This document shows positions 8,792-16,711 of a stretch of 64,000 nt of DNA, piece by piece. The position numbers and the translations under genes are program-made. The stretch's first letter is position 1. Each line of letters begins with the position of its first letter. The notes beneath the pieces are model-generated. The model did not search any database, was not told the origin of the DNA, and saw only the letters and a list, made by a program, of their open reading frames with translations. The DNA lies in assembly GCA_963674685.2 (NCBI GenBank), contig CAXXWT010000007.1, positions 496,001 through 560,000 on the forward strand. The letters run 5' to 3'. The stretch comes from G963674685 sp963674685 (lineage in GTDB: Bacteria > Lernaellota > Lernaellaia > JACKCT01).

Positions 8792-10063
8792 ATGAGAAAA
8801 ATCGGCTTGTGTTTTTTGATATTTTCTTTGGCTTTCATTGTTGCGGCGATGCCGGCGGCCGCGGAACTCGACGCGGTCAAAACCAAAGTCGGCGCGATGG
8901 AAATCGGCGGGGTTTTCCAGACGGGCTTCAATTATTACATCGGCAACGAACAGTACGTGACGAACTGGACCGACCTTGACGGAGACGGACAGGTTGCCGC
9001 CGACGGCTCCGAGGACAACGTGGCGCACGCCGTAGAGCGGGACTCGGAAATGGAGTTCAGTATCAAAAGAGCCCGGCTCATCTTCAAAGGCACGGTCATC
9101 GACGATCACGTGGGTTACTTCGCGCAGGGTGGATTCGACGAAGAAGACGGCTTTCAACTGTTGGATATGCGGCTGGCTTTTTCCTATGTCAAATACACGA
9201 CGTTTTCCATCGGCCGCTTCGTACCCCGGTTCACCTATTGGGCGCCGATGAACGTGGGACATCTCTTTTTCATCGAATACCCGCAGATGAACGATTTTCT
9301 GGGAGTGCAGTGGCAAAGCGGCCTGAATATCGGCGTCTTCCATAAATACTTCGAAGCGGATCTGGGAATATTCAACGGCCGCGCCGAGCCGAAACCCTCG
9401 CTGAATCCCGCCGATCGCGGCGGCGCGGCTCTGGGCGCGAACACCATCGATCAGTGGGACGACGAAAATACGGCCAAGGACGTCATGGCGTCTCTGGCCG
9501 TAAAACCGACCGACGGCCTGCGCGTTTTCGGCGGCTACTGGTACGGGCAGCCTTTGGACTATTTCGAAACCGACGGCGGTGAAAAAGACGAGCACAACGC
9601 GACGGTGGGAATCATCAATGCGGGCGCCGCCTATCTGACGCACTACGGTTTGCGCCTTTGGGCCGAATGGATCAGCGAAAGCGTCGCTTACGATTCCGCC
9701 ATGTCCACGAACCCGGGCACGGACCGGGACGACGACGCGTACGAATACACCGCCATGTCCTGGTACGTCATGGGCGGTTTCAACTTCAAAAATCAGGGCG
9801 TTCCCCTGGAAATTCTCGGCCGCTACGACTACCTGGATCCGGATACGGAAGACGACGACGAAACGCATCCCGGATCGGAAAAGGACATCACCACGCACAT
9901 TACCGCCGGCTTGAATTGTTACATCGAAGGCAACAGCGCCATGTTTTCGGTCAACTATATCTACAAAGATGAAGAGTATGAACTTTTGGATAAAAAGCTG
10001 AAAGACGACCAGACCGGAATCGCCAACGACGAACTCAAAATCCAGGTTCAGCTGGCGTTTTAA
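8792..10063 (+). CDS. Outer-membrane porin, phosphate-selective porin O/P-like
   Basis: 423 residues from the ATG at 8792, which has GGGAG 7 bases upstream; an in-frame ATG at 8762 has no such site and would spoil the signal peptide. The N-terminus is a clean Sec signal (hydrophobic core about 6-20, cleavage near AAA-EL). The rest has alternating beta-strand character, many Asp/Tyr turns and ends in an aromatic residue (QVQLAF), as outer-membrane barrels do. The motif run FSIKRARLIFKG and GRFVPRFTYW resembles OprO/OprP-like porins. Substrate not predictable. A hairpin follows at 10093-10118. Confidence 0.78.
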   Translation: MRKIGLCFLIFSLAFIVAAMPAAAELDAVKTKVGAMEIGGVFQTGFNYYIGNEQYVTNWTDLDGDGQVAADGSEDNVAHAVERDSEMEFSIKRARLIFKGTVIDDHVGYFAQGGFDEEDGFQLLDMRLAFSYVKYTTFSIGRFVPRFTYWAPMNVGHLFFIEYPQMNDFLGVQWQSGLNIGVFHKYFEADLGIFNGRAEPKPSLNPADRGGAALGANTIDQWDDENTAKDVMASLAVKPTDGLRVFGGYWYGQPLDYFETDGGEKDEHNATVGIINAGAAYLTHYGLRLWAEWISESVAYDSAMSTNPGTDRDDDAYEYTAMSWYVMGGFNFKNQGVPLEILGRYDYLDPDTEDDDETHPGSEKDITTHITAGLNCYIEGNSAMFSVNYIYKDEEYELLDKKLKDDQTGIANDELKIQVQLAF

Positions 10064-10074
10064 AACTTTTTCAA

Positions 10075-10104
10075 TTGACATGAAGAATCAAACGCCGGGA
10101 CAAT
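10075..10104 (+). promoter_or_regulatory. Possible sigma-70 promoter of the GH39-like lipoprotein
   Basis: TTGACA at 10075-10080 and GACAAT at 10099-10104 (18-base spacer) lie about 60 bases before the chosen start. The -10 is imperfect and overlaps the first arm of a hairpin. Confidence 0.3.
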
Positions 10105-10118
10105 GATTTGTTCCGGCG
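10093..10118 (+). terminator. Hairpin after the porin gene, possible terminator
   Basis: An 11-bp stem (CGCCGGGACAA paired with TTGTTCCGGCG, one G-U) with a 4-base loop lies 30 bases after the porin stop. There is no following U-tract, so it could be an mRNA-protecting hairpin instead. Confidence 0.4.
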
Positions 10119-10165
10119 ATTCTAGCGTCCGGGAATTATGCCCGCATTCCATGTTAAGGATTGCG

Positions 10166-11716
10166 ATGCAACGCTTCTTTTCATTTCATGGACTCGGAGT
10201 TGCGACAAAAATGAGGATCGTTTTTTTCTTTTTAATTCTGACTTTGTTTTGCGTCGCCTGCGCCGGCGACGATGATTCCTCCTCTGAAGCTACGGTGGAG
10301 GTTGATGACGACAGCGCCGAAGATGACGATTCGGCGGATGACGACCAGACCGATGACGATGTCGACGACGACGCGAACGACGACGCGGATGACGACGAGT
10401 CCAGCCCTTACGACGACATGATTCCGTCGGGGAAAATGCTGGGAGAAATTCTCGCCATAGCCAGCCATATGAGCACCGGCGCGGACTATGACAGGGACCG
10501 GGAATTCGAAATCGAGCAATCCTCCGCCGCCGGCATCGAGTACGTCCGGCGCGGTTTTTACTGGCCCAGCATAGAGCCCGAAGACGGCATATGGACCTTC
10601 GACGGTTACGATGAAATGGTCGGCCTTTTGCGTGGGGCGAATCTGAAGCCCTGCGCCATGCTTACGCGGGGCGTGGGCTGGGCCATGGAAAACGACAGCC
10701 CCAGCGACATCGACCCCGACATCTTTGCCGATTTCTGCGGCGCCGTGGCCTCGCGCTACGCCGACGACATCGACCTTTATGAAATATGGAATGAGCAGAA
10801 CACGGAAAGATTCTGGAATCTCGGTCCCGATCCTGAGCATTACGGCCATCTGCTGAAAAGCGCTTACGAGGCGATTCATGCCGAGGATCCGGCCGCGCAG
10901 GTCGTCTTCGGGGGCTTAAGCGCGCTGGACGAAAATCTTTTCGATTCGCGGGGGATCTGGAATTTTCTGGCGCGCGTGGGGGAGTACCACGCGGACCTTT
11001 GCAACTTCATCGACGGCGTGGCGATCCATCCCTATACCTTCCTCCAGCAGCCGGGGCCGGAGTTTTCCGTGGACCTGGGCATCTATCGTTTCCCCGATAT
11101 GCGCGGGACGGTGGACGATTTGCGCGGCATGCTCGGGGATCTCGGATGCGCCGAAAAGGCGATTCATTTTACCGAAATCGGCTGGCCGAGCTTGCTGATC
11201 GGGCCTGAAAGACAGGCGGCGTATAACGTTCGCGGGATTCTTCTGGCCCTGTCGGCGAGGGTGGACACGTACTTTTATTACACGTTTTACGATGAAACCC
11301 CGGACTCGGACATTCCCACGGAAGATTACTTCGGCCTTTTCAATCTCCCGGACGGCGTAACCGACCCGGAGCCCAAACCCGCGTGGGACGCCATGACGGC
11401 GCTGGAGGAAATGGCGGGGGACTTCTACTACGCCGGCGACCTGGGAGCGCAGCTGGATTGGGAGGATCAATACGCCCTCGCTTTAGCCGACGATTCCGGC
11501 GCCTGGCTTCTGGCCCTATGGAGTCTGACCTGGAATCTCGATTCAGAATCGATTGTCGATGTTCCCCTGCACCCGGATGCGACCGGCGCGCTGGAAATTT
11601 TCGACCAGTTCGGAAACCTGATCGAGTCGCGTTCCATTTCGCGCGGCCAAAAATCCACGCAATTGGCCGTCAGCGGAAAAGTTCGCTATCTGCGCATGAG
11701 CCTCGCTGCCGAATAA
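10166..11716 (+). CDS. Asp-rich lipoprotein with GH39-like (clan GH-A) glycosidase domain
   Basis: 516 residues from ATG 10166, chosen for its AAGGA site 5 bases upstream; an alternative ATG at 10211 has a weaker site. The lipobox FCVAC gives lipid-modified Cys32, followed by an acidic linker (about 34-85, runs of D with A, S, T, N). The rest is a TIM-barrel hydrolase: WNEQN with probable acid/base Glu210 and TEIGWPS with probable nucleophile Glu337, in the order seen in retaining GH39/GH5-type enzymes. It therefore probably cleaves a plant or microbial glycan at the cell surface; substrate unknown. Confidence 0.75.
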   Translation: MQRFFSFHGLGVATKMRIVFFFLILTLFCVACAGDDDSSSEATVEVDDDSAEDDDSADDDQTDDDVDDDANDDADDDESSPYDDMIPSGKMLGEILAIASHMSTGADYDRDREFEIEQSSAAGIEYVRRGFYWPSIEPEDGIWTFDGYDEMVGLLRGANLKPCAMLTRGVGWAMENDSPSDIDPDIFADFCGAVASRYADDIDLYEIWNEQNTERFWNLGPDPEHYGHLLKSAYEAIHAEDPAAQVVFGGLSALDENLFDSRGIWNFLARVGEYHADLCNFIDGVAIHPYTFLQQPGPEFSVDLGIYRFPDMRGTVDDLRGMLGDLGCAEKAIHFTEIGWPSLLIGPERQAAYNVRGILLALSARVDTYFYYTFYDETPDSDIPTEDYFGLFNLPDGVTDPEPKPAWDAMTALEEMAGDFYYAGDLGAQLDWEDQYALALADDSGAWLLALWSLTWNLDSESIVDVPLHPDATGALEIFDQFGNLIESRSISRGQKSTQLAVSGKVRYLRMSLAAE

Positions 11717-11794
11717 GAAGTTGAAATCGGGCGGGAACTTAGGATCCGCCCCTGCTCATCCTTCCTCCTTCAGCCTTCATCCTTATTTTCGCGG

Positions 11795-11954
11795 TCAGCT
11801 TTTGGAAGCATCCTTGACGTAGGTCGGGGCGTTTTTCGGCGATTTTCCCTTTTTCACCGTTTTGCCCGTTGAGCTTGCCGTCGCAGACGGATGAAACGAT
11901 GTACAGACCGTATCCGATATCGTGAAGCGCTTTTCGATCGATTTTATCCGCCAT
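11795..11954 (-). pseudogene. Internally deleted flavin reductase-like gene
   Basis: The ATG at 11954 (with a CGGAGAC ribosome site) opens a frame that starts exactly like FMN-binding flavin reductase / high-molecular-weight rubredoxin proteins (KALHDIGYGLYIVSS, then KLNGQ). After about 31 residues the match stops. In the next frame the DNA then reads TVKKGKSPKNAPTYVK and soon a stop at 11795-11797, which is the usual C-terminal tail (KRGTTPKTAPTY type) of the same family. The middle of the gene, about 120-150 codons, has been lost, leaving both ends. The simple frame from the ATG runs on to 11739 but has no family support there. Confidence 0.7.
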
Positions 11955-12186
11955 GAAAGTCTCCGATGCGCTCGTGCGCTTTTGCCGGCAAAAAAAACAA
12001 TATTTCCTTAACCGGGCCGCCCGTCAAGTCGGCTGTTGCCGGGCGAATTTTTTGACATATGTGAATAATTGCCGTAACCAATCCGTCAGTTTTTACCGAA
12101 GTAAACTTGACCATCGCAAAAAATGGGGCAAACCTGTGTAATGCCGGTCTGATTGGTGCAGGCCGTATGAGGAAAAATTTCCGTTC

Positions 12187-13074
12187 ATGATTCAGTACGA
12201 CCAACCTGTTTTTCGGCCGCCTTCCGAGGCGCACAGTCTGATTATACAAGCCGTTATCGGCTGTCCCCATAACGCCTGCGCATTTTGTGATATGTATAAA
12301 AGCAAGCGGTTTTTTGCGAAGCCGCAAGAGGAAATTTACGCCGATCTGAATCATGCGCGCCGGATGTTCGGTCCCGGCGAACGCACCTTGTTTCTCGCCG
12401 ACGGCAACGCCATCGTTCTTTCGACGGACCGCCTGGCGGGGATTTGTGAAAAGGCCGGCGAGCTGTTTCCGAACCTGCGGAGAATCACGACCTACGGATC
12501 GGCGAAGTTCGTTATTAAAAAGAAACCGGAGGATTTCAAACGCCTGGCCGAAGCGGGCCTGACGCGCATTCACATGGGTCTTGAAACCGGTGATCCCGAG
12601 ACGCTCAGGATCATCGACAAGGGCGTGGAGCCGGACACATTCATCAAAGCGGGAAAAATGGTGATGGACGCCGGCATCGAGTTATCCTTGTACGTTATGG
12701 TCGGCATCGCGGGAATGGGACGCTGGAGGGAGCACGCCATTGAAAGCGCGCGCATCATCAACAGCGTTTCACCGACTTTCGTCCGTCTTCGGACTTTCGT
12801 GCCCAGGCAAAACACGCCGATGTACGACGCCTGGAAGACGGGAAAAATCACTTTGCCCGATCCGTATGAGGCCATGGCCGAAACCAGGCTTTTTGTGGAA
12901 AACATCGAGACCGAGACAATCATCCGCAGCGATCATCGCACCAATTTTCTCGATGTGTCCGGAAAGTTTCCCGATCAAAAAGAAGTGATCCTCGAAAAAA
13001 TCGACGATGCGTCCCGGTGGCCGAGAAGCCGCTTTCGCCCGGATACGGCGAAGCTTATTCACTGGGGTCTGTAG
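12187..13074 (+). CDS. Radical SAM protein of unknown function
   Basis: 295 residues. The iron-sulfur site is CPHNACAFC (C26, C31, C34; CX4CX2C) followed by MYK, a spacing found in one widespread subgroup of radical SAM proteins. Further blocks are FLADGNAI, TTYGSAKF and HMGLETGDPETL (the SAM-binding GLE region). No extra cluster domain or B12 domain is present. The start lies 18 bases after a GAGG. It is preceded by a 230-base gap with a TTGACA at 12052-12057 but no clear -10. A small gene of unknown function follows 8 bases later. The reaction is not known. Confidence 0.85.
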   Translation: MIQYDQPVFRPPSEAHSLIIQAVIGCPHNACAFCDMYKSKRFFAKPQEEIYADLNHARRMFGPGERTLFLADGNAIVLSTDRLAGICEKAGELFPNLRRITTYGSAKFVIKKKPEDFKRLAEAGLTRIHMGLETGDPETLRIIDKGVEPDTFIKAGKMVMDAGIELSLYVMVGIAGMGRWREHAIESARIINSVSPTFVRLRTFVPRQNTPMYDAWKTGKITLPDPYEAMAETRLFVENIETETIIRSDHRTNFLDVSGKFPDQKEVILEKIDDASRWPRSRFRPDTAKLIHWGL

Positions 13075-13082
13075 GTTTTTCC

Positions 13083-13418
13083 ATGCTCAAAATGCGTTTT
13101 TTCATGAACTCCTCCTGCGAGGATGTTCTTGCCTTTAAAACATGCTGCTCCTTGCGCGTCTTTGATCAGAATCTTGAAATCCATGTTGAAAACCTCGGGG
13201 ATGAGCCGGTATTCATCGAAAGTCGGATGTTGTTGGAAACGCGGCTCGGCATGAAAAAAATCGACAATCTTATGCCCGGCGCGGCGCAGAAAATTGCTCC
13301 CGGCGAAATCAAGGCGTTTTACTGTTATATGGATGAAAACGTATGGGAGATTGCCCTAAAAGCAATATTTTACGACACGCACGGCAACGCCTACGAACAC
13401 ATGCTCGAATCGGGATAG
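13083..13418 (+). CDS. Small conserved-looking protein of unknown function
   Basis: 111 residues from ATG 13083, 8 bases after the radical SAM stop. The composition is that of a small beta-sandwich: alternating hydrophobic residues, with the block LEIHVENLGDEPVFIES resembling a beta-strand pair, and a C-terminal TYHMLESG-like end. It has no signal peptide or membrane segment. Three early cysteines (C13 and the C22-C23 pair) may be chance. I do not recognise the family. Its position suggests co-expression with the radical SAM gene. Confidence 0.55.
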   Translation: MLKMRFFMNSSCEDVLAFKTCCSLRVFDQNLEIHVENLGDEPVFIESRMLLETRLGMKKIDNLMPGAAQKIAPGEIKAFYCYMDENVWEIALKAIFYDTHGNAYEHMLESG

Positions 13419-13530
13419 CGCTGACGCCGGCCTTTCCGTCGGATCATCCAATGTGAAACTGATGTTAAACAGGATGAAGGAGGAAGGCGGAAGGAGGAAT
13501 TCGCGCATTGTGGATGCGAATCATCACAAC

Positions 13531-13556
13531 AAAGCCCGTTGGGCGAAAGTCAATAG
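13531..13556 (+). repeat. Left half of palindromic repeat unit R, interrupted by IS
   Basis: Reads AAAGCCCGTTGGGCGAAAG then TCAATAG. It matches the reverse complement of the intact unit at 46395-46437. Its continuation is found beyond the IS at 15167-15187. Confidence 0.75.
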
Positions 13557-13652
13557 ACAGTATGGACCGACCGGCTCCCTTTCGCAGCATCGTAGGTTAA
13601 GCTGCGAAAAGGATTTTCATTAGCTCAGAGCTACATACGAAAGGAGCCGATC

Positions 13653-14765
13653 ATGTCCGAGAGTCAATATATCACGAGCGTAGGTATGGATGTCCACAAA
13701 AAGAGCATCAACGTTGCCGTCGTTCTTCCCGATTCGAAAAAAATCGACGCGGAATGGCAGATCGCCAACGAGCCTCGCGCCATCAAAAAGCTCGTAAAGA
13801 AGGTTAAGCGCCTGGCGCCCGGCGAGGCCGTGGCTTGTTATGAAGCCGGTCCCTGCGGTTACGCCTTGAAAAGGAAACTGGACGCTCTGGGTCTTCCGTG
13901 CGTGGTGATCGCGCCTTCCCTGATTCCCGTCAAACCCGGGGAGCGAATCAAGACGGATCGCCGCGACGCTCGGAAGCTGGCCTCCCTTTTCATGGCGGGC
14001 CTGCTGACCGAGGTGCATCCTCCCGATCCCGCAGAGGAGTCGACGCGGGATCTGACCCGAGCCCGGGAGGACACGAAACAGGATCAGATGCGCGCCCGGC
14101 ATCGCCTGACCAACATGCTTCTTCGCCGGGGCATTATCTATACCGAAACCAGGCATTGGACGAAGAAACACTACGTCTGGCTTCGGCAGGTGCGCTTTGA
14201 GTCCGATCGGTCGCAACGGGTTTTCGAACATTATCTGCTGTCTTTGGAGCAGATCGAGGAGCGTCTGGCGGAGTTGGACGCCGCCATCACAGAAGCGGCC
14301 CAAAGCGAAGAATACGCCGAGAAGGCGGGTTGGCTGGGCTGCCTTCGCGGGGTGAGCACGGTGACGGCCATGACGATCCTGGCGGAGCTTCACGATTTTC
14401 GGCGTTTTCAAAGCGCGCCGGAATTGATGTGTTATCTTGGAATGACGCCTTCCGAATATTCGAGCGGCGAAAGCTCGCATCGCGGCGGCATCACCAAGGC
14501 GGGCAACGCGCACGTCCGTCGCCTGCTGATGGTGGCGGCCAAGCATTACCGTCACCGGCCGGCGGTGAGCCTGCATCTGAGAAAGCGTCGGGCGGGTCAG
14601 CCGAAGGCGGTGATCGCCATCGCGGACCGTGCGGGAGCCCGTTTGCATCGGCGCTATTACAAACTCCGTGAGGGATCGGGAAAACATCCCAACGTGGCGA
14701 CGGCGGCGGTGGCGCGTGAACTGGCGGGTTTCATCTGGGCGGTGATGCGTCATGAGGAAATTTAG
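13653..14765 (+). CDS. IS110-family transposase (DEDD recombinase)
   Basis: 370 residues, AAGGAG six bases before ATG. The N-terminal RuvC-like DEDD domain has Asp13 (GMDVHKK), Glu64 (CYEAGP) and Asp102/Asp105 (TDRRDARKLA). A coiled region follows (about 170-225). The C-terminal Transposase_20 domain has GCLRGVSTVTA and the serine-containing block SSGESSHRGG with ITKAGNAHVRRLL (about 270-295), which holds the nucleophilic serine in the IS110 family. It appears intact. Such enzymes act with a structured non-coding RNA from their own element that pairs with donor and target DNA. Confidence 0.95.
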   Translation: MSESQYITSVGMDVHKKSINVAVVLPDSKKIDAEWQIANEPRAIKKLVKKVKRLAPGEAVACYEAGPCGYALKRKLDALGLPCVVIAPSLIPVKPGERIKTDRRDARKLASLFMAGLLTEVHPPDPAEESTRDLTRAREDTKQDQMRARHRLTNMLLRRGIIYTETRHWTKKHYVWLRQVRFESDRSQRVFEHYLLSLEQIEERLAELDAAITEAAQSEEYAEKAGWLGCLRGVSTVTAMTILAELHDFRRFQSAPELMCYLGMTPSEYSSGESSHRGGITKAGNAHVRRLLMVAAKHYRHRPAVSLHLRKRRAGQPKAVIAIADRAGARLHRRYYKLREGSGKHPNVATAAVARELAGFIWAVMRHEEI

Positions 14766-15150
14766 ATATTAACTTTTAAGAAGACGGGTGTTTTTTCACG
14801 GAACGGAGGTTGAAAGCGGCGAATGAGAAAGGGTACGACCAGGCCGATGCGCGACCGGGCTATGCGACAGGGCGTTTTGCGCGCCCGGACTCGCGATTGT
14901 AGACAGCGTACGGCCACGACGGAAAACAGTCATGCGGCCCTGTTTCGGCTTGCCGGAATAACCCGCGGATATCAGAGTGACTCGTCGTCGAAGCATCCCT
15001 TCTCGTTCGTCGTTTTGAGCCTCCGTCGTCAACGGGCTCGTGCATCCCCGCGCGTTACCCACTTATCCACAATCCTGATGAGAGCTTTTAAAGAAGCTAA
15101 AAATGGATTATGGATAAGTGGATAACGCTTAACCTGTGCAGGGCTTGACA
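14766..15150 (+). ncRNA. Probable guide (bridge/seek) RNA region of the IS1111-type element
   Basis: 385 bases between the transposase stop and the right inverted repeat, without a supported ORF. In the IS1111 group this 3' region encodes the structured guide RNA. The stretch 14854-14863 (ACCGGGCTAT) equals the bottom strand of the rebuilt target (ACCGGGCCTATTG) except for one missing C. Paired arms such as TTATCCAC (15063-15070) with GTGGATAA (15119-15126) indicate structure. Boundaries and the RNA itself are inferred, not shown. Confidence 0.45.
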
Positions 15151-15166
15151 GGTCGGTCCATATCAG

Positions 15167-15187
15167 CCCGGTGCGTTAGCGCCGGGG
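15167..15187 (+). repeat. Right half of palindromic repeat unit R, interrupted by IS
   Basis: CCCGGTGCGTTAGCGCCGGG, a hairpin equal in place and shape to GCCGGTGCGTAAGCGCCGG at 46219-46238. Together with 13531-13556 it rebuilds a full unit when the IS is removed. Confidence 0.75.
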
Positions 15188-15210
15188 GAAAAAGAGCCAA
15201 CAATCTTTTA

Positions 15211-15310
15211 AAAAGCCCTCTTAAGAGGGCGACAGGATGCACCAGGGTATTTAATGATTGAATATTTTATAACGCGGATTTTCGATCTGTCGCCCACTTG
15301 CGCGGGCTCG
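15211..15310 (+). repeat. REPIN-like composite repeat, copy A
   Basis: Two hairpins facing each other: AGCCCTC/GAGGGC followed by GACAG, then about 45 bases, then CTGTC followed by GCCC/GGGC with a short loop. It aligns with the reverse complement of 46266-46372, including the spacer (ATTTAATGATTGAATATTTT and GCGGATTTTC versus ATTTGAAGCGATCTATATTTT and GCGGATTTC). Confidence 0.75.
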
Positions 15311-15335
15311 GAAGAATATTCATCGATGTTTCAAT

Positions 15336-15381
15336 ACCGGCGCTCACGCACCGGCCTATTGACTATCGCCTCTTGCGAGGC
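15336..15381 (-). repeat. Palindromic repeat unit R, intact copy
   Basis: Hairpin ACCGGCGC-TCAC-GCACCGG, linker CCTATTGACTATC, hairpin GCCTC-TTGC-GAGGC. Followed by a pyrimidine tract CTCTTTCCCCTTGCCCC. Same unit as 46194-46240 and 46395-46437. Confidence 0.8.
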
Positions 15382-15438
15382 TCTTTCCCCTTGCCCCTTC
15401 CTTTTTTAATCCTAACTCCTCATTTTTTACTTTCATCT

Positions 15439-16659
15439 TTACAAGAGCCTGGTCAGGATTCCCGACATCAGTTTCGGTTCAAACCAGGTGGATTTCGGCG
15501 GCATGATGGCGCCGGCGTCGGCGACGGCCAGAAGTTCATCCATTTTCAGGCCGGGGCAGGCAAAGGCCGCGGAATCCGCTTTACGGCCGCATCGTTTCTC
15601 CAATTCCTCCGTCCCGTAAACGCCGCCGACGAACTCTATCCTGGGATCCATTCTCGGATTTTCGATTTTCAGGATCGGCCCCAGGAGATTTTTTTGAAGT
15701 TGCGCCACGTCGAGCCTTTCCTCTAAAGGAGCATCGACTCCGGCGGGATTTTTCAATTTCAGCTCGCGCCACACACCGCCCATGCACATGCCGAATGCGC
15801 CGGATTTCAGTTCCGGCGGTCCGGCGAGATCGCGAACGTGGAAATTATTTGTCACTTTTTTCAGAAACTCATCCCGGGACAATCCGCCCAGATCCCGCAC
15901 GTATCTGTGGTAGGGCAGGATCAGGAGCTGGTTGTGGGGAAACGCGGCGGCCATGGCCAGCGCGTAATCCGAAGCGTCCGATTCCCGGCGCTTTTGCCAA
16001 AGCTTGTGCGCGGCGGCGATGCGATGATGCCCGTCGGCCACGTAAAGAGCCGGCACGGCGGCAAAGGCTTCTCGTAAAAGTGCAATGTCGCGGGGATCGT
16101 CGATGATCCAAAGCTCGTGAGACACTCCGTCGACGGCGACAAATTCGAGCTCCGGCTTGGCGGCGCAATGTTTTTCGATCAGGCCGTCGATCCCGGCCCG
16201 CGCACGATATGTCAAAAAGATCATGCCCGTATTGGCCGCGACGGTTTCAAGGTGGCGCAACCGGTCGTTTTCCTTGTCCGGCCGGGTTACTTCATGTTTT
16301 TTAATAAGATCCTGCTCATATTCTTTTAAGCTGACGGCGGCCACGAGTCCGGTCTGGCATCGATCCCGGCGCCGCAACCTGTATATGTACAGACAAGGCC
16401 CGGCGGTCTTGCTTATGAAGCCCCGCGCGATCAAATCATGAAGATTCTTGCGCGCTTGATCGTAAACGGCTTCGCTGTGGGGGTCAGTTTCAGGAGGAAA
16501 ATCGACTTCCGCCCGTATTACGCGAACATAGCTCGCGGAATCGTCAAGGGCCAGATTTCGAGCCTGCTCATCGGATACAACATCGTAAGGCGGACACGCA
16601 ATCCTGTAGACTGCGTCGCGCGCCGGCCGATAAGCCGTGAAAGGAGTAATCAATGACAT
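15439..16659 (-). CDS. DUF1015 family protein
   Basis: 406 residues, full family length. The opening LITPFTAYRPARD, the CPPYDVVS block (about 23-30), LIKKHEVTRPDKENDRL and YVADGHHRIAAA are the marks of DUF1015, a widespread cytoplasmic family without a settled function (sometimes found near serine or phosphoglycerate enzymes). No signal peptide or membrane segment. It stands alone, with repeats on its downstream side and the pilin gene 52 bases upstream in the same direction. Confidence 0.9.
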   Translation of the reverse strand: MSLITPFTAYRPARDAVYRIACPPYDVVSDEQARNLALDDSASYVRVIRAEVDFPPETDPHSEAVYDQARKNLHDLIARGFISKTAGPCLYIYRLRRRDRCQTGLVAAVSLKEYEQDLIKKHEVTRPDKENDRLRHLETVAANTGMIFLTYRARAGIDGLIEKHCAAKPELEFVAVDGVSHELWIIDDPRDIALLREAFAAVPALYVADGHHRIAAAHKLWQKRRESDASDYALAMAAAFPHNQLLILPYHRYVRDLGGLSRDEFLKKVTNNFHVRDLAGPPELKSGAFGMCMGGVWRELKLKNPAGVDAPLEERLDVAQLQKNLLGPILKIENPRMDPRIEFVGGVYGTEELEKRCGRKADSAAFACPGLKMDELLAVADAGAIMPPKSTWFEPKLMSGILTRLL

Positions 16660-16711
16660 GGGAATCCGAAGTATAAATTGAAGTTAATCGAAAAGTTGGC
16701 GTGCCGAACGA

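Larger units (their letters stand above)
13557..15166 (+). mobile_element. IS1111-type element (IS110 family)
   Basis: About 1610 bp. A perfect 12-bp inverted repeat lies just inside the ends: TATGGACCGACC at 13561-13572 and GGTCGGTCCATA at 15151-15162, four bases from the left and right ends if one AG core is counted in the element. Subterminal inverted repeats are the mark of the IS1111 subgroup. It holds one DEDD transposase gene with about 95 bases non-coding on the left and about 400 on the right, again as in IS1111, where the guide (bridge/seek) RNA lies on the 3' side. No target duplication is expected and none is seen; both flanks share the dinucleotide AG (13555-13556 and 15165-15166). 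The left end carries a hairpin (CTTTCGCAGC at 13579-13588 with GCTGCGAAA at 13601-13609). Confidence 0.85.

Noticed and set aside
8048..10081. Long open frame (677 codons) on the minus strand
   Set aside because: It is antisense to smpB and the porin, has no family match and spans several genes.
14796..15125. Small open frames in the IS 3' end
   Set aside because: They have no ribosome site or family features and lie where the guide RNA of IS1111-type elements is expected.
15330..15366. Unit R read as a CRISPR repeat (one strand ends TATTGAAAC)
   Set aside because: There is no array of three or more direct repeats with even spacers, no leader, and no cas gene; neighbouring units are inverted and vary in sequence. 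It fits a palindromic repeat better.
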